From NCBI RefSeq assembly GCF_001514265.1, contig NZ_KQ948991.1:539812-603811 (forward strand): a stretch of 64,000 bases of DNA, in the 5' to 3' direction. How positions within the stretch are numbered: the stretch's first letter is position 1; every line of letters starts with the position of its first letter. Positions 34,886 through 43,323 of the stretch are shown one piece after another. The notes below the pieces were generated by a model that was not told the DNA's origin, did no database searches, and worked only from the letters and a program-made list of their open reading frames with translations. The DNA comes from Streptomyces resistomycificus. Its GTDB lineage: Bacteria > Actinomycetota > Actinomycetes > Streptomycetales > Streptomycetaceae. Made by a program: the position numbers and the translations under genes.

Positions 34886-35293
34886 ATGAGCTTTCTCGTC
34901 TCCGAGGAGCTCTCCTTCCGTATCCCGGTGGAGCTGCGCTACGAGACCTGCGACCCCTATGCCGTCCGGCTGACCTTCCATCTGCCGGGTGACGCTCCGG
35001 TGACCTGGGCGTTCGGTCGTGAGCTGCTGATCGACGGGGTGGGGCGACCGTGTGGGGACGGTGATGTGCGGGTCTCGCCCGCCGAGGCGGACACGCTCGG
35101 TGATGTGCTGATCCGGCTTCAGGTCGGCAGCGACCAGGCGCTGTTCCGTTCGTCCACAGCTCCGCTCATCGCCTTCCTCGACCGCACCGACAAGCTGGTG
35201 CCGCTGGGCCAGGAGGGTGCGCACGCCGACTTCGACGCCCACCTGGACGAGGCCCTGGACCGCATCCTGGCGGAGGAGCAGAGCGCCGGCTGA
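34886..35293 (+). CDS. ssgA: Sporulation/cell division activator SsgA
   Basis: 135 residues: MSFLVSEELSFRIPVELRYE, HLPGDAPVTWAFGRELL, then GDGDVRVSP, LIRLQVGSDQALFRSSTAPLIAFLDRTDKLVPLGQE and ILAEEQSAG. This is the founding SsgA-like protein (SALP), found only in sporulating actinomycetes, which marks and localises division sites in hyphae. Start ATG 34886 is chosen over 34883 because GAGG is 5 nt upstream. It lies directly after ssgR, its known activator, and is followed by an inverted repeat. Confidence 0.95.
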   Translation: MSFLVSEELSFRIPVELRYETCDPYAVRLTFHLPGDAPVTWAFGRELLIDGVGRPCGDGDVRVSPAEADTLGDVLIRLQVGSDQALFRSSTAPLIAFLDRTDKLVPLGQEGAHADFDAHLDEALDRILAEEQSAG

Positions 35294-35297
35294 GGAA

Positions 35298-35338
35298 GCC
35301 CTTGCGGCATCGCGTTGACGGAACGCTTCAGCAAGGGC
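35298..35338 (+). terminator. Probable terminator of ssgA
   Basis: Arms GCCCTTGC (35298-35305) and GCAAGGGC (35331-35338) with an internal GCGTT/AACGC stem, just after the ssgA stop. Confidence 0.65.
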
Positions 35339-35633
35339 GGGAGGTCGTGCAGTAACGCTTCTTCGCGGGGTGTGTGCGGGGCACGCGTTTCTTAACCCGG
35401 GTGCGGCTGCCTGGGCTGTGCGGCCATGGCTGTACCGCGGACACCACTGGCACTGCCGGCACAGCAGGCATCACTGGTACCGCGGACACCACTGGCACTG
35501 CTGACAACGCGGAACCGTTGGCACCGCTGGTACCGCGGATACCACTGGCACCGCGGCAACGCTGGCCTCGGGCTGCTGAGGGCGGCCTCGTGTGCGGCGG
35601 TCCGCCACGAGAGTCAGCAGGCCCCACGCCTGG
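35339..35633. other. Repeat-containing gap between ssgA and the YibE/F gene
   Basis: About 295 bp between convergent genes. Apart from the ssgA terminator it holds imperfect repeats of a 24-bp unit (see next entry). Every frame through it is low-complexity on both strands, and none matches a known family. Confidence 0.5.
35433..35554. repeat. Imperfect direct repeats of a 24-bp unit
   Basis: A 24-bp unit starting TACCGCGGACACCACTGGCA occurs exactly at 35433-35456 and 35478-35501 and with two changes at 35531-35554, with partial copies (CACTGG, GGCAC) between. Spacing is 45 and 53 bp. It is intergenic. Possible roles include structured RNA in the ssgA 3' region or a DNA-binding array; neither is shown. 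Confidence 0.75.
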
Positions 35634-37643
35634 TCACCGCCTGCGCCGTCGTCCCTTCCCGCCGCGGGCCGGAACCGCGCGCGCACCGGCCGCTGCCGGC
35701 CCCGCTCCCGCCTCCACCGGGGCCCCGGGAGTCGTCCCGGCCATCCCTGCCGCGCTCCCCGCCCCCGGCCGGTCGGCTGAGACCACCAGCGCCGCCAGGG
35801 CTGTGGTGACCGGGACCGACGCGACCAGACCGATCGAGCCCACCAGCGTGCGCACGATCTCCTCGGCGACCAGCTCGCTGTTGGCGACCGTCCCCACGCT
35901 GCTCTGCGCGATCGAGAAGAGCAGCAGCAACGGCAGCGCGGCACCCGCGTAGGCGAGGACGAGTGTGTTGACGACGGACGCGATGTGGTCGCGGCCGATC
36001 CGGATGCCCGCGCGGTACAGCCCGCGCCAGCCCATCGCCGGATTGGCGTCGTGCAGCTCCCAGACCGCCGATGTCTGGGTGACCGTCACGTCGTCGAGGA
36101 CACCGAGTGAACCGATGATGATGCCGGCGAGAAGCAGACCGCTCATGTCGATCGTCGGATACAGACCGTGGATCAGACCGGTGTTGTCGTCCGTGTTGCC
36201 GGTGAGCGCGGCCCAGTCGATGAACAGCGAGCCCAGGATGCCGATGAGCAGCAGTGAGATCAGGGTGCCGAGTACCGCGACCGAGGTACGGGCCGACAGC
36301 CCGTGACACAGGTAAAGGGCGATCAGCATGATGGCACTCGACCCGACCACCGCCACGACCAGCGGGTTCGATCCCTGCAGGATGGCAGGCAGCACGAAGA
36401 AGTTCAGGATCAGGAAGCTGATGGCCAGAGCGACCAGGGCCATGACGCCCCGCAGCCGCCCCACGACGACGACGGCGACCGCGAAGATGCCGGCGAGCAG
36501 CGCCATCGGGAGGCGACGGTCGACGTCGGTGACCGAGTACTGCAGGTCCTTCGGCGCGGAGGGCTCGTAGGCGACCACGACCTTCTGGCCCTCGTGCAAC
36601 TGCCGCGACTGGTCAGGCTGGACGATTTCGGTGAACGTACGGCCCTTGTCCTTGCCCGTGTCGACCCGGATCGTCGCCTTCTTGCAGGTGCCGTTCGCCT
36701 GCTGCTGAGCGGAGGAACCCTCGGCGGTGGACGTGTCACCGGTCGGGGTGTCCCCCGAGGCGTTCACCGACGAGCAGCTCACGCTCTCGACCGTGGTGAC
36801 CGTGGCCCGTTGGGTCTGCCGGTCGAAGCCGACCCCCGTGCGCTCGTGCGCGGGGGCGCCGCCCGGCCACAGCACCACGAGCCCGACCAGGACGGCTGTG
36901 GCGAACGGGATCAGGATCGCCGCGATGACCTTGCGAAGGTGCTTGGAGACGGGGGTAGCCGGCCCGTGGCTGTGCGAGTGACCGTGCCCGCCCCCGGATT
37001 CGGGGCCGTCGGGCCCTTGCCCACCGCCCGAATCACCGCCGTTGCCGTGGCCGTGTCCGCCATCACCGGGCCCCTGGCCGTGTCCGTCTTTGCCGTGCCC
37101 GTGTCCGCCGGGCCCCTGGCCGTGTCCGCCTTCGCCCCGTCCGTGTCCGCCGGGTCCGTGACCGTGACCGACCGGCCCGTTGCCGCGTCCGACGCCGCCG
37201 GATCCTTGGCCGTGTCCACCGTCACCGGGCCCATGGCCTCGCCCGACGCCACCGGGTCCGTGGCCGTGTCCACCCGAGCCGTGGTCGTGCCCGCCGAACC
37301 CAGGTCCGGGCTCCTGCCCGCCGCCGGAACCGTGCCCCTGCGCGGCACCGGGGCCGCGGTCGGGCCCACCGCCCGAGCCGGGACCGTAGCCGAGGCCTGC
37401 TTCCCGACCGTGCTGGTCGGCGGCGTCGTTGCCGCGGGCCCGCCCATCCCCCGCGACACCGAAGAAGTCATAGCCGCTTTCCCCGCCGTCGCCCTGGCCA
37501 CGGCCCTGACTGCCACCCCGGCGGTTGCCAGGTCCGCCGCCGGGGCCGCCGCCGCGGCCGCCGTCGTCTCCGCCGCCGTTCCCGCCGCCCGGCCTGCGGG
37601 GCGGCTCGGAGGGTGGGAACGGGAACTGCTGTGTCGTGGTCAC
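35634..37643 (-). CDS. YibE/F family membrane protein with Gly/His-rich N-terminus
   Basis: 669 residues. Residues ~1-225 are extremely Gly/His/Pro-rich with repeated GHGHGPGG-like units, suggesting flexible and possibly metal-binding sequence. A first helix (VIAAILIPFATAVLVGLVVLWPGG) precedes an extracytoplasmic beta region (VGFDRQTQRATVTTVESVSC, QKVVVAYEPSAP). Then come about seven helices of the YibE/F domain (GVMALVALAISFLILNFFVLPAIL, VLDDVTVTQTSAVWELHDANP, ASVVNTLVLAYAGAALPLLLLF). YibE/F proteins are putative transporters of unknown substrate. The C-terminus is Arg/Lys-rich. It is divergent from thiC. Confidence 0.88.
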   Translation of the reverse strand: MTTTQQFPFPPSEPPRRPGGGNGGGDDGGRGGGPGGGPGNRRGGSQGRGQGDGGESGYDFFGVAGDGRARGNDAADQHGREAGLGYGPGSGGGPDRGPGAAQGHGSGGGQEPGPGFGGHDHGSGGHGHGPGGVGRGHGPGDGGHGQGSGGVGRGNGPVGHGHGPGGHGRGEGGHGQGPGGHGHGKDGHGQGPGDGGHGHGNGGDSGGGQGPDGPESGGGHGHSHSHGPATPVSKHLRKVIAAILIPFATAVLVGLVVLWPGGAPAHERTGVGFDRQTQRATVTTVESVSCSSVNASGDTPTGDTSTAEGSSAQQQANGTCKKATIRVDTGKDKGRTFTEIVQPDQSRQLHEGQKVVVAYEPSAPKDLQYSVTDVDRRLPMALLAGIFAVAVVVVGRLRGVMALVALAISFLILNFFVLPAILQGSNPLVVAVVGSSAIMLIALYLCHGLSARTSVAVLGTLISLLLIGILGSLFIDWAALTGNTDDNTGLIHGLYPTIDMSGLLLAGIIIGSLGVLDDVTVTQTSAVWELHDANPAMGWRGLYRAGIRIGRDHIASVVNTLVLAYAGAALPLLLLFSIAQSSVGTVANSELVAEEIVRTLVGSIGLVASVPVTTALAALVVSADRPGAGSAAGMAGTTPGAPVEAGAGPAAAGARAVPARGGKGRRRRR

Positions 37644-37676
37644 CGACCGATCATCGCAAGAACGACAGAGGCCCTC

Positions 37677-37706
37677 TGGTCACCGCGCCCGAATTGCCGC
37701 TAGCGT
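37677..37706 (+). promoter_or_regulatory. Candidate thiC promoter
   Basis: TGGTCA at 37677-37682 and TAGCGT at 37701-37706 with an 18-bp spacer resemble the HrdB-type consensus TTGACN/TAGRRT. They lie just upstream of the TPP aptamer. The assignment is tentative. Confidence 0.4.
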
Positions 37707-37722
37707 GGGGGGCACCTTTGAA

Positions 37723-37886
37723 CACGCGGGAGCTCGGAGCACCGGGCTGAGAGGGCGCTGACCTCCGTCCCAGTCATGTTTCACATGAAACATCGCTACA
37801 AGCGAGTGATGTTTGACACGAAACATCGGCAGACGGAATCCGCTGCGTCGACCGCCGAACCTGTTACCGGGTAATGCCGGCGTAGG
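37723..37886 (+). ncRNA. TPP riboswitch (THI element) controlling thiC
   Basis: Conserved THI-box segments are in order: ACCGGGCTGAGAGGG at 37741-37755, then GAACCTG at 37857-37863 and ACCGGGTAATGCCGGCGTAG at 37866-37885, ending ~12 bp before the thiC ATG. Binding of thiamine pyrophosphate would shut off thiC expression. The short distance to the start codon suggests control of translation. The variable P3 arm between the two halves is about 100 nt long and contains parS-like sequences, which is unusual. Confidence 0.93.
37777..37792. other. One-mismatch parS-like site inside the riboswitch arm
   Basis: TGTTTCACATGAAACA differs from parS by one base in the centre (CACATG for CACGTG). A more degenerate relative, TGTTTGACACGAAACA (three core mismatches), lies at 37810-37825. 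In RNA, AAACATC (37788-37794) can pair with GATGTTT (37808-37814) as part of the P3 extension. Confidence 0.55.
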
Positions 37887-37897
37887 GAGTAGGTCTC

Positions 37898-39715
37898 ATG
37901 ACCAGCAAGGACGCACGCACGCCTGCCTCCACGCAGAACGCGCAGATTCCGACGGCGGTGCCGACGGACAGCACGTCGAACGAGGAGGCCGGGAAGTCCA
38001 TCGGCTGGCACAAGGCGTACGTCGAGGGCTCACGCCCCGACCTGCGCGTGCCGGTCCGTCAGGTGCACCTCACCAACGGGCAGTCGGTCACGCTGTACGA
38101 CACGTCGGGCCCGTACACCGATCCCCATACCGAGACCGACGTCCGCAGGGGGTTGCCGCCGCTGCGGGAGAACTGGATCGTGGCCCGCGGCGACACCGAG
38201 GAGTACGCGGGCCGTCCGGTCCGCCCCGAGGACGACGGCATCAAGCACACCGCACCACGCGGAGGCCTGCGCAACCTGGACGCGGTCTTCCCGGGACGGC
38301 CACGACTGCCGCGCCGCGGCCGCTCCGGCACGGCGGTCACCCAACTCGCCTACGCCCGCCGGGGCGAGGTCACCCCGGAGATGGAGTACGTCGCGATCCG
38401 GGAGAACGTTTCGCCGGAGGTCGTTCGGGAGGAGATCGCGGCGGGCCGGGCGGTGCTGCCGGCGAACGTCAACCACCCGGAGATCGAGCCGATGATCATC
38501 GGCAAGCGGTTCCTGGTGAAGGTGAACGCCAACATCGGCAACTCGGCGGTGACGTCCTCCATCGAGGAGGAGGTCGAGAAGATGACCTGGGCGACCCGTT
38601 GGGGCGCCGACACGGTCATGGACCTGTCCACCGGCCGCAACATCCACACCACCCGCGAGTGGGTGCTGCGCAATTCGCCCGTCCCCATCGGCACGGTCCC
38701 GCTCTACCAGGCACTGGAGAAGGTCGACGGCCGGGCCGAGGAGCTGACCTGGGAGATCTACAAGGACACGGTCGTCGAACAGGCCGAGCAGGGCGTGGAC
38801 TACATGACGGTCCACGCGGGTGTGCGCCTGCCGTACGTACCGCTGACCGCCAACCGCAAGACCGGCATCGTCTCCCGCGGCGGTTCGATCATGGCGGCGT
38901 GGTGCCTCGCGCACCACAGGGAGAGCTTCCTGTACGAGAACTTCGAGGAGCTCTGCGAGATCCTCGCCGCCTACGACGTCACGTACTCGCTCGGCGACGG
39001 TCTCAGGCCCGGCTCGATCGCGGACGCCAACGACGAGGCGCAGTTCGCGGAGTTGCGCACGCTCGGCGAACTCAACCGGATCGCGAAGAGTTTCCATGTT
39101 CAGACCATGATCGAGGGCCCGGGCCATGTGCCGATGCACAAGATCAAGGAGAACATCGACCTTCAGCAGGAGATCTGTGATGAAGCTCCGTTCTATACGC
39201 TCGGGCCGCTGACCACGGACGTCGCTCCGGCGTACGACCACATCACCTCCGGCATCGGTGCGGCGATGATCGCCTGGTGGGGCACGGCCATGCTCTGCTA
39301 CGTCACGCCCAAGGAGCACCTGGGCCTGCCCAACCGGGACGACGTGAAGACCGGCGTCATCACCTACAAGATCGCCGCCCATGCGGCCGACCTCGCCAAG
39401 GGGCACCCGGGCGCGCAGGAGTGGGACGACGCGCTGTCGGACGCCCGCTTCGAGTTCCGGTGGGAGGACCAGTTCAACCTCGCCCTGGACCCGGACACGG
39501 CACGGGAGTTCCACGACGAGACACTGCCGGCCGAGCCCGCGAAGACAGCGCACTTCTGCTCGATGTGCGGACCCAAGTTCTGCTCGATGAAGATCTCCCA
39601 GGACATCCGTCGTCGGCACGGCGGGAGCCAGGAGGACATCGAGGAGGGCATGGCGCAGAAGTCGAAGGAGTTCGCGGCGGCGGGCAACCGGGTGTATCTG
39701 CCCGTCGTGGACTGA
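37898..39715 (+). CDS. thiC: Phosphomethylpyrimidine synthase ThiC
   Basis: A radical-SAM enzyme that rearranges aminoimidazole ribotide to hydroxymethylpyrimidine phosphate for thiamine. 605 residues, normal for the family. It contains VKVNANIGNSAVTSSIEEEVEKM, GADTVMDLSTGRNIH, SRGGSIMAAWCLAHH, and the C-terminal iron-sulphur motif CSMCGPKFC (C-x2-C-x4-C) near residue 553. The non-conserved N-terminus of ~35 residues is Thr/Ala-rich. A TPP riboswitch precedes it and a terminator follows it. Confidence 0.97.
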   Translation: MTSKDARTPASTQNAQIPTAVPTDSTSNEEAGKSIGWHKAYVEGSRPDLRVPVRQVHLTNGQSVTLYDTSGPYTDPHTETDVRRGLPPLRENWIVARGDTEEYAGRPVRPEDDGIKHTAPRGGLRNLDAVFPGRPRLPRRGRSGTAVTQLAYARRGEVTPEMEYVAIRENVSPEVVREEIAAGRAVLPANVNHPEIEPMIIGKRFLVKVNANIGNSAVTSSIEEEVEKMTWATRWGADTVMDLSTGRNIHTTREWVLRNSPVPIGTVPLYQALEKVDGRAEELTWEIYKDTVVEQAEQGVDYMTVHAGVRLPYVPLTANRKTGIVSRGGSIMAAWCLAHHRESFLYENFEELCEILAAYDVTYSLGDGLRPGSIADANDEAQFAELRTLGELNRIAKSFHVQTMIEGPGHVPMHKIKENIDLQQEICDEAPFYTLGPLTTDVAPAYDHITSGIGAAMIAWWGTAMLCYVTPKEHLGLPNRDDVKTGVITYKIAAHAADLAKGHPGAQEWDDALSDARFEFRWEDQFNLALDPDTAREFHDETLPAEPAKTAHFCSMCGPKFCSMKISQDIRRRHGGSQEDIEEGMAQKSKEFAAAGNRVYLPVVD

Positions 39716-39769
39716 CGCGCCGTCCGCACCGTGGTGCGAGGAGGCCCGCCCGGGCCGAAGCCGGTTCTT

Positions 39770-39803
39770 CGGCTTGCGCTCCCCTGGACGGGGGCGCAAG
39801 CCG
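39770..39803. terminator. Terminator between thiC and a convergent gene
   Basis: Stem CGGCTTGCG / CGCAAGCCG (9 bp) extended by CCCC/GGGG with a small internal mismatch and a TGGAC loop. It lies 55 bp after thiC and before the convergent membrane-protein gene. Confidence 0.75.
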
Positions 39804-39828
39804 AGGGGTCGCTCCGGCCGGAAGGGAC

Positions 39829-40686
39829 CTAGTCCGGCTGGTGTTCCGGCCCCCCGAAGTCCGGGCTGGTGTAGTCCGGGCTCGAGAAACTGGGGCGGGG
39901 GCCCGGGGCGCCGTCGTCCGGGCTGCTGAAGCCCGGGCGGCCGTAACCGAGGTGCGGGATGCGGCTGGTCGGTGCCGGCGGTGCGGTACGTCGCAGTGCG
40001 GCGCTGTCGGGGGCGGTGAGTGCCTCCCGGAGGAACGGCAGGACGCCGCGCTCCAGCAGTGCTTCGCGCCAGGCTTCCCTGGCACGGGCCACCTCCTCGT
40101 TCATCGCGCCGTACGGCCCGGCTTCGAGCGAGGGCCGGTTGCGCAGTGCGGTGAGCAGCAGTCCGACGGCGGCGACGAGGATCGCGGCCGCGGTCATCGC
40201 ACCGAACACCCATCCGGTGGTGAGCATGGTCTGGGCGAACGCCGGCTCGGGGTTGAGCATCTTCAGGATGTAGCCCACGAGCAGGAAGATCGCCGCGGCC
40301 GTGCCGGCGAGGACGGGGGCCAGGACCGCGACGACGGCGACGGCGCCCGCGCCGGCGGTCTCGGCGACCTCGCCCATGGTGGCGGCGAGCCCCATCGTGC
40401 TCGTGCCCGGCTCCGGAGAGCCGGTCTCGCGCGTGGACGACGGGGTGGACGGCGCCGGATGGCGCAGTTCCTCGCGCACCTTCACGTAGTGCTGGTACTC
40501 GGTCGCCGCGGCCGCCGTGATGAGTGCGGTGGCGTTGAGCGCCATGGTGCGCAGCTGTTCGGGGTTGAGCCGCTGACCGACAGCGGCCAGTTCAGGGCGG
40601 TGTGGGGCGGAGCGCAGCGCCTCATCGAGGATCCGCTCGTATTCCTGGCGGTCCTCGCTCAGCAGGTGCTGCGGAACGCTGTTCAT
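39829..40686 (-). CDS. Conserved two-helix membrane protein, function unknown
   Basis: 285 residues from ATG 40686 (MNSVPQHLLSEDRQEYERIL), with GGGGG 6 nt upstream. It has a helical, charged N-terminus (residues 1-70). Three hydrophobic segments follow (AGAGAVAVVAVLAPVLAGTAAAIFLLVGYIL near 110-140 and WVFGAMTAAAILVAAVGLLLTAL near 165). The cytosolic tail has acidic/Arg helices and Ser/Pro/Gly repeats with SSPDxxxP units. I recognise no domain. It is probably a structural or regulatory membrane protein specific to actinomycetes. Confidence 0.75.
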   Translation of the reverse strand: MNSVPQHLLSEDRQEYERILDEALRSAPHRPELAAVGQRLNPEQLRTMALNATALITAAAATEYQHYVKVREELRHPAPSTPSSTRETGSPEPGTSTMGLAATMGEVAETAGAGAVAVVAVLAPVLAGTAAAIFLLVGYILKMLNPEPAFAQTMLTTGWVFGAMTAAAILVAAVGLLLTALRNRPSLEAGPYGAMNEEVARAREAWREALLERGVLPFLREALTAPDSAALRRTAPPAPTSRIPHLGYGRPGFSSPDDGAPGPRPSFSSPDYTSPDFGGPEHQPD

Positions 40687-40884
40687 GTGCATCCCCCGAT
40701 GCTCCGTAGGGCTTGGGGCTCGCACGCTGACGAGCCGTCGGGCAGAAACGGAGGGGAGCCTGCTACGGATAAGCAGATGGTAGAGCGATGACGGCACGCG
40801 GTGACAGGGGGTTTACCGAAAATGGCCTCTGGCCAGGGTCGCCGCAGACCGGTCCGCCACGAAGAACGCCTGCCCTGTGAACGT

Positions 40885-41967
40885 TCAGATATCCAGGGGA
40901 AGTTGCTGGACCAGCAGCTTTCCGGCCATGGTCACTCCGCCGTCCATCGCGATGGCGAGCCCGTCGGCGTAGACGTGCGGGCCCTCCACCAGCGGCGTTG
41001 CCGGGTCCTCGCCCTCTTCGGAGCCGACCTCGCCGAGGAGATACGGAATGGGGCTGTGACCGTGAACGATGCGGGTGCCGCCGTACGTATCGAGCAGGGA
41101 GCGTACGGCGTCGGCGCCGCCCTCGTCGCGGAAGGAGAAGCGCTTGGTGAACTTCCGGAACACGTCCCACACCTCGTCCGCGTCGTTGCGCGTGATCGTC
41201 TCGCGGACGGTGTCGTTGACCTCTTCGATGGAGCGGCCGTAGTCGAGGTAGGCGGTGGTGTCGGAGTGCACGAGCAGGTGGCCGTCCACCGCCTCCATGG
41301 CGTCGAGCCGGGCCATCCACTGCAGGTGGTGGTCCTGGAGGCGGTCCATGTCGCTCTTCTGCCCGCCGTTGAGCAGCCAGGCCGCCTGGAAGGTGGCGGT
41401 GCCCGCACCGGAGTTGACGGGGGTGTCCCCGAACCGCTTGGCGCCGAGCAGCAGCAGCTCGTGGTTGCCCATGAGGGCCTTGCAGTAGCCGCCCGCGGCG
41501 GCGGCCTCGGCGGACAGTCGCATCACCAGGTCGATGACGCCGATGCCGTCCGGGCCGCGGTCGGTGAAGTCGCCGAGGAACCACAGCCTCGCGGTGCCCG
41601 CGCACCACTGGGCCGCGTCGTCGACGAGTCCCTTCTCCTGGAGGGCTGCCACCAGTTCGTCGAGATAGCCGTGTACGTCGCCGACGACGTACAGCGGCCC
41701 GGGGCCGGCCGTCGACTGCGTGTCCGGTGCCGCCGCGGGGTCGATGTGGACCTGCAGCGTGTCGCCCCGGTTGATGACCGGCAGGTCGCGCTCGGTCGGC
41801 GTGTACCCCTCGGGGAGGTCGACGGGCTCCTCGACAGGTCGGGCCGTCTCGCTCGCGTGCACGACGTGCGGGTACGGACCGGTCTCGTGGACATACGCGG
41901 GCACCCGGAAGTCGCGCAACGTCGCCGTCCGCTCCACCTCGGGTCCCTGACCGGCCCCCTGAGTCAT
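40885..41967 (-). CDS. Calcineurin-like metallophosphoesterase
   Basis: 360 residues from ATG 41967 with GGAGGGG upstream. The metallophosphatase motifs are in order: GDVHGY near 96-101, GDFTDRGPDG near 130, GNHE near 166, and HGHSPIP near 300. The pattern fits PPP-type phosphatases such as serine/threonine phosphatases or Ap4A hydrolases of bacteria. The first ~85 residues are a non-conserved extension. It has a dimetal centre. The natural substrate is unknown; orthologues are annotated only as phosphatases. Confidence 0.88.
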   Translation of the reverse strand: MTQGAGQGPEVERTATLRDFRVPAYVHETGPYPHVVHASETARPVEEPVDLPEGYTPTERDLPVINRGDTLQVHIDPAAAPDTQSTAGPGPLYVVGDVHGYLDELVAALQEKGLVDDAAQWCAGTARLWFLGDFTDRGPDGIGVIDLVMRLSAEAAAAGGYCKALMGNHELLLLGAKRFGDTPVNSGAGTATFQAAWLLNGGQKSDMDRLQDHHLQWMARLDAMEAVDGHLLVHSDTTAYLDYGRSIEEVNDTVRETITRNDADEVWDVFRKFTKRFSFRDEGGADAVRSLLDTYGGTRIVHGHSPIPYLLGEVGSEEGEDPATPLVEGPHVYADGLAIAMDGGVTMAGKLLVQQLPLDI

Positions 41968-42210
41968 CAGACCCCTCCACCATCACGCCGCATCTGCACC
42001 TCTTCGGACTGCCTGGTCGCAGCGGCCCGCGGTGTCGTGGGCCCATCATAGGAATGCGGATCGCGCCGTGTGATGACCCAGGGGTGGTGAATCGGAGCAA
42101 GACTCCAGTTCACCGCGGCTTTCGCCCCGATTGGGCAGGGCTTCGACCGTGTGTCGACCACCCTTGTCCCACTTCACGGAACGCGCTTTCCCGCTCCGGC
42201 CGCGCTCGGG

Positions 42211-43323
42211 CTACTGCTCCTCGGGCGACCGCGGCGGGCTGACGGTCGTGCGCGGCGGACGTCGCTGGGACGAGGTACGCACGATCAGTTCGGTCGGTAT
42301 CACCTGCTCGACCGGTCGGTCCGCCTCGACGCCCTCGATGGCGTCGATGAGGAGCTGGACCACCGCGGTGCCGATGCGGCGCGGCTTCAGGGAGAGCGTG
42401 GTGATGGGAGGCTCGGTGTTGGCGTACACGGTGGACTCGCTGCAGCAGACCAGAAGCAGGTCGTCCGGTACGCGCAGCCCGTAGCGGCGGGCGGCGGCGA
42501 GCAGGTCGGTGCCGTTCGGGTCGAACAAGCCGTACACGGCGTCGGGCCGGTCGGGGCGGGCCAGGAGCCGGTCGGCTGCGACGGCTCCCGCGCACGGATC
42601 GTGCGCCGGATATGCCTCGTACACCGGATCCTGGCCCACACGCTCGCACCAGCGCAGGTACGCGGTGGTCGACAGATGCGTGTACGTGTCCGTGCTGGTC
42701 CCGGTCAGCAGGCCGATGCGGCGGGCTCCGGCGTCGGCCAGGTGGTCGAGGATGCCGAGGACGGCGGCCTCGTGGTCGTTGTCGACCCACGCCGTGACCG
42801 GCAGCGCGCCGGCCGGGCGGCCGTCGGAGACGACCGGTAGACCCTGCCGGACGAGTTCGCTGACGACCGGATCCTGGTCGGACGGGTCGATGACGACCGT
42901 GCCGTCCAGGGCGACGTTCGACCACACGTCGTGGCGTGAGGTCGCGGGGAGGATGACGAGGGCGTAGCCGCGGGCGAGCGCGGCCGAGGTGGCGGCGCGC
43001 GCCATCTCGGCGAAGTACGCGAACTCGGTGAAGGTGAAAGGTTCATCCCCGTATGTCGTCACGGTCAGGCCGATCAGGCCCGACTTGCCGGTTCGGAGTG
43101 TGCGGGCGGCGGCCGAGGGCCGGTAGCCCAGTCGATCGGCGACCTCGCGGACATGGCGTCGGGTGGCGTCCGGGAGCCGTCCCTTGCCGTTGAGGGCGTC
43201 GGAGACGGTCGTGATGGAGACTCCGGCGGCGGCAGCCACGTCTCTGATGCCTGCCCGGCCCGGCCGACTTCCTCGACGAGAGGTTTCCGCGCGGCTCACC
43301 TGGTGCTTCCCTGCTGCTGTCAT
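42211..43323 (-). CDS. LacI family transcriptional regulator
   Basis: 370 residues from ATG 43323 (MTAAGKHQVSRAETSRRG). The helix-turn-helix and hinge are GIRDVAAAAGVSITTVSDALNGKGRLPDATRRHVREVADRLGYRPSAAARTLRTGKSGLIGL. The sugar-binding-type effector domain follows (YFAEMARAATSAALARGYALVILPA, GLFDPNGTDLLAAARRYGLRVPDDLLLV). It carries YRPSAAARTLRTGKS in place of YxPNxxARSL. No sugar operon is adjacent, so it probably regulates distant genes. A strong hairpin lies upstream of the start. Confidence 0.9.
   Translation of the reverse strand: MTAAGKHQVSRAETSRRGSRPGRAGIRDVAAAAGVSITTVSDALNGKGRLPDATRRHVREVADRLGYRPSAAARTLRTGKSGLIGLTVTTYGDEPFTFTEFAYFAEMARAATSAALARGYALVILPATSRHDVWSNVALDGTVVIDPSDQDPVVSELVRQGLPVVSDGRPAGALPVTAWVDNDHEAAVLGILDHLADAGARRIGLLTGTSTDTYTHLSTTAYLRWCERVGQDPVYEAYPAHDPCAGAVAADRLLARPDRPDAVYGLFDPNGTDLLAAARRYGLRVPDDLLLVCCSESTVYANTEPPITTLSLKPRRIGTAVVQLLIDAIEGVEADRPVEQVIPTELIVRTSSQRRPPRTTVSPPRSPEEQ

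Noticed and set aside
35374..35952. Frame with Thr/Ala/Gly repeats downstream of ssgA
   Set aside because: The repeats come from the 24-bp DNA repeat and the frame then runs antisense into the YibE/F gene, with no ribosome binding site.
35634..37703. Plus-strand frames opposite the YibE/F gene rich in Pro/Gly
   Set aside because: They mirror the Gly/His repeats of the minus-strand protein and have no independent signal.
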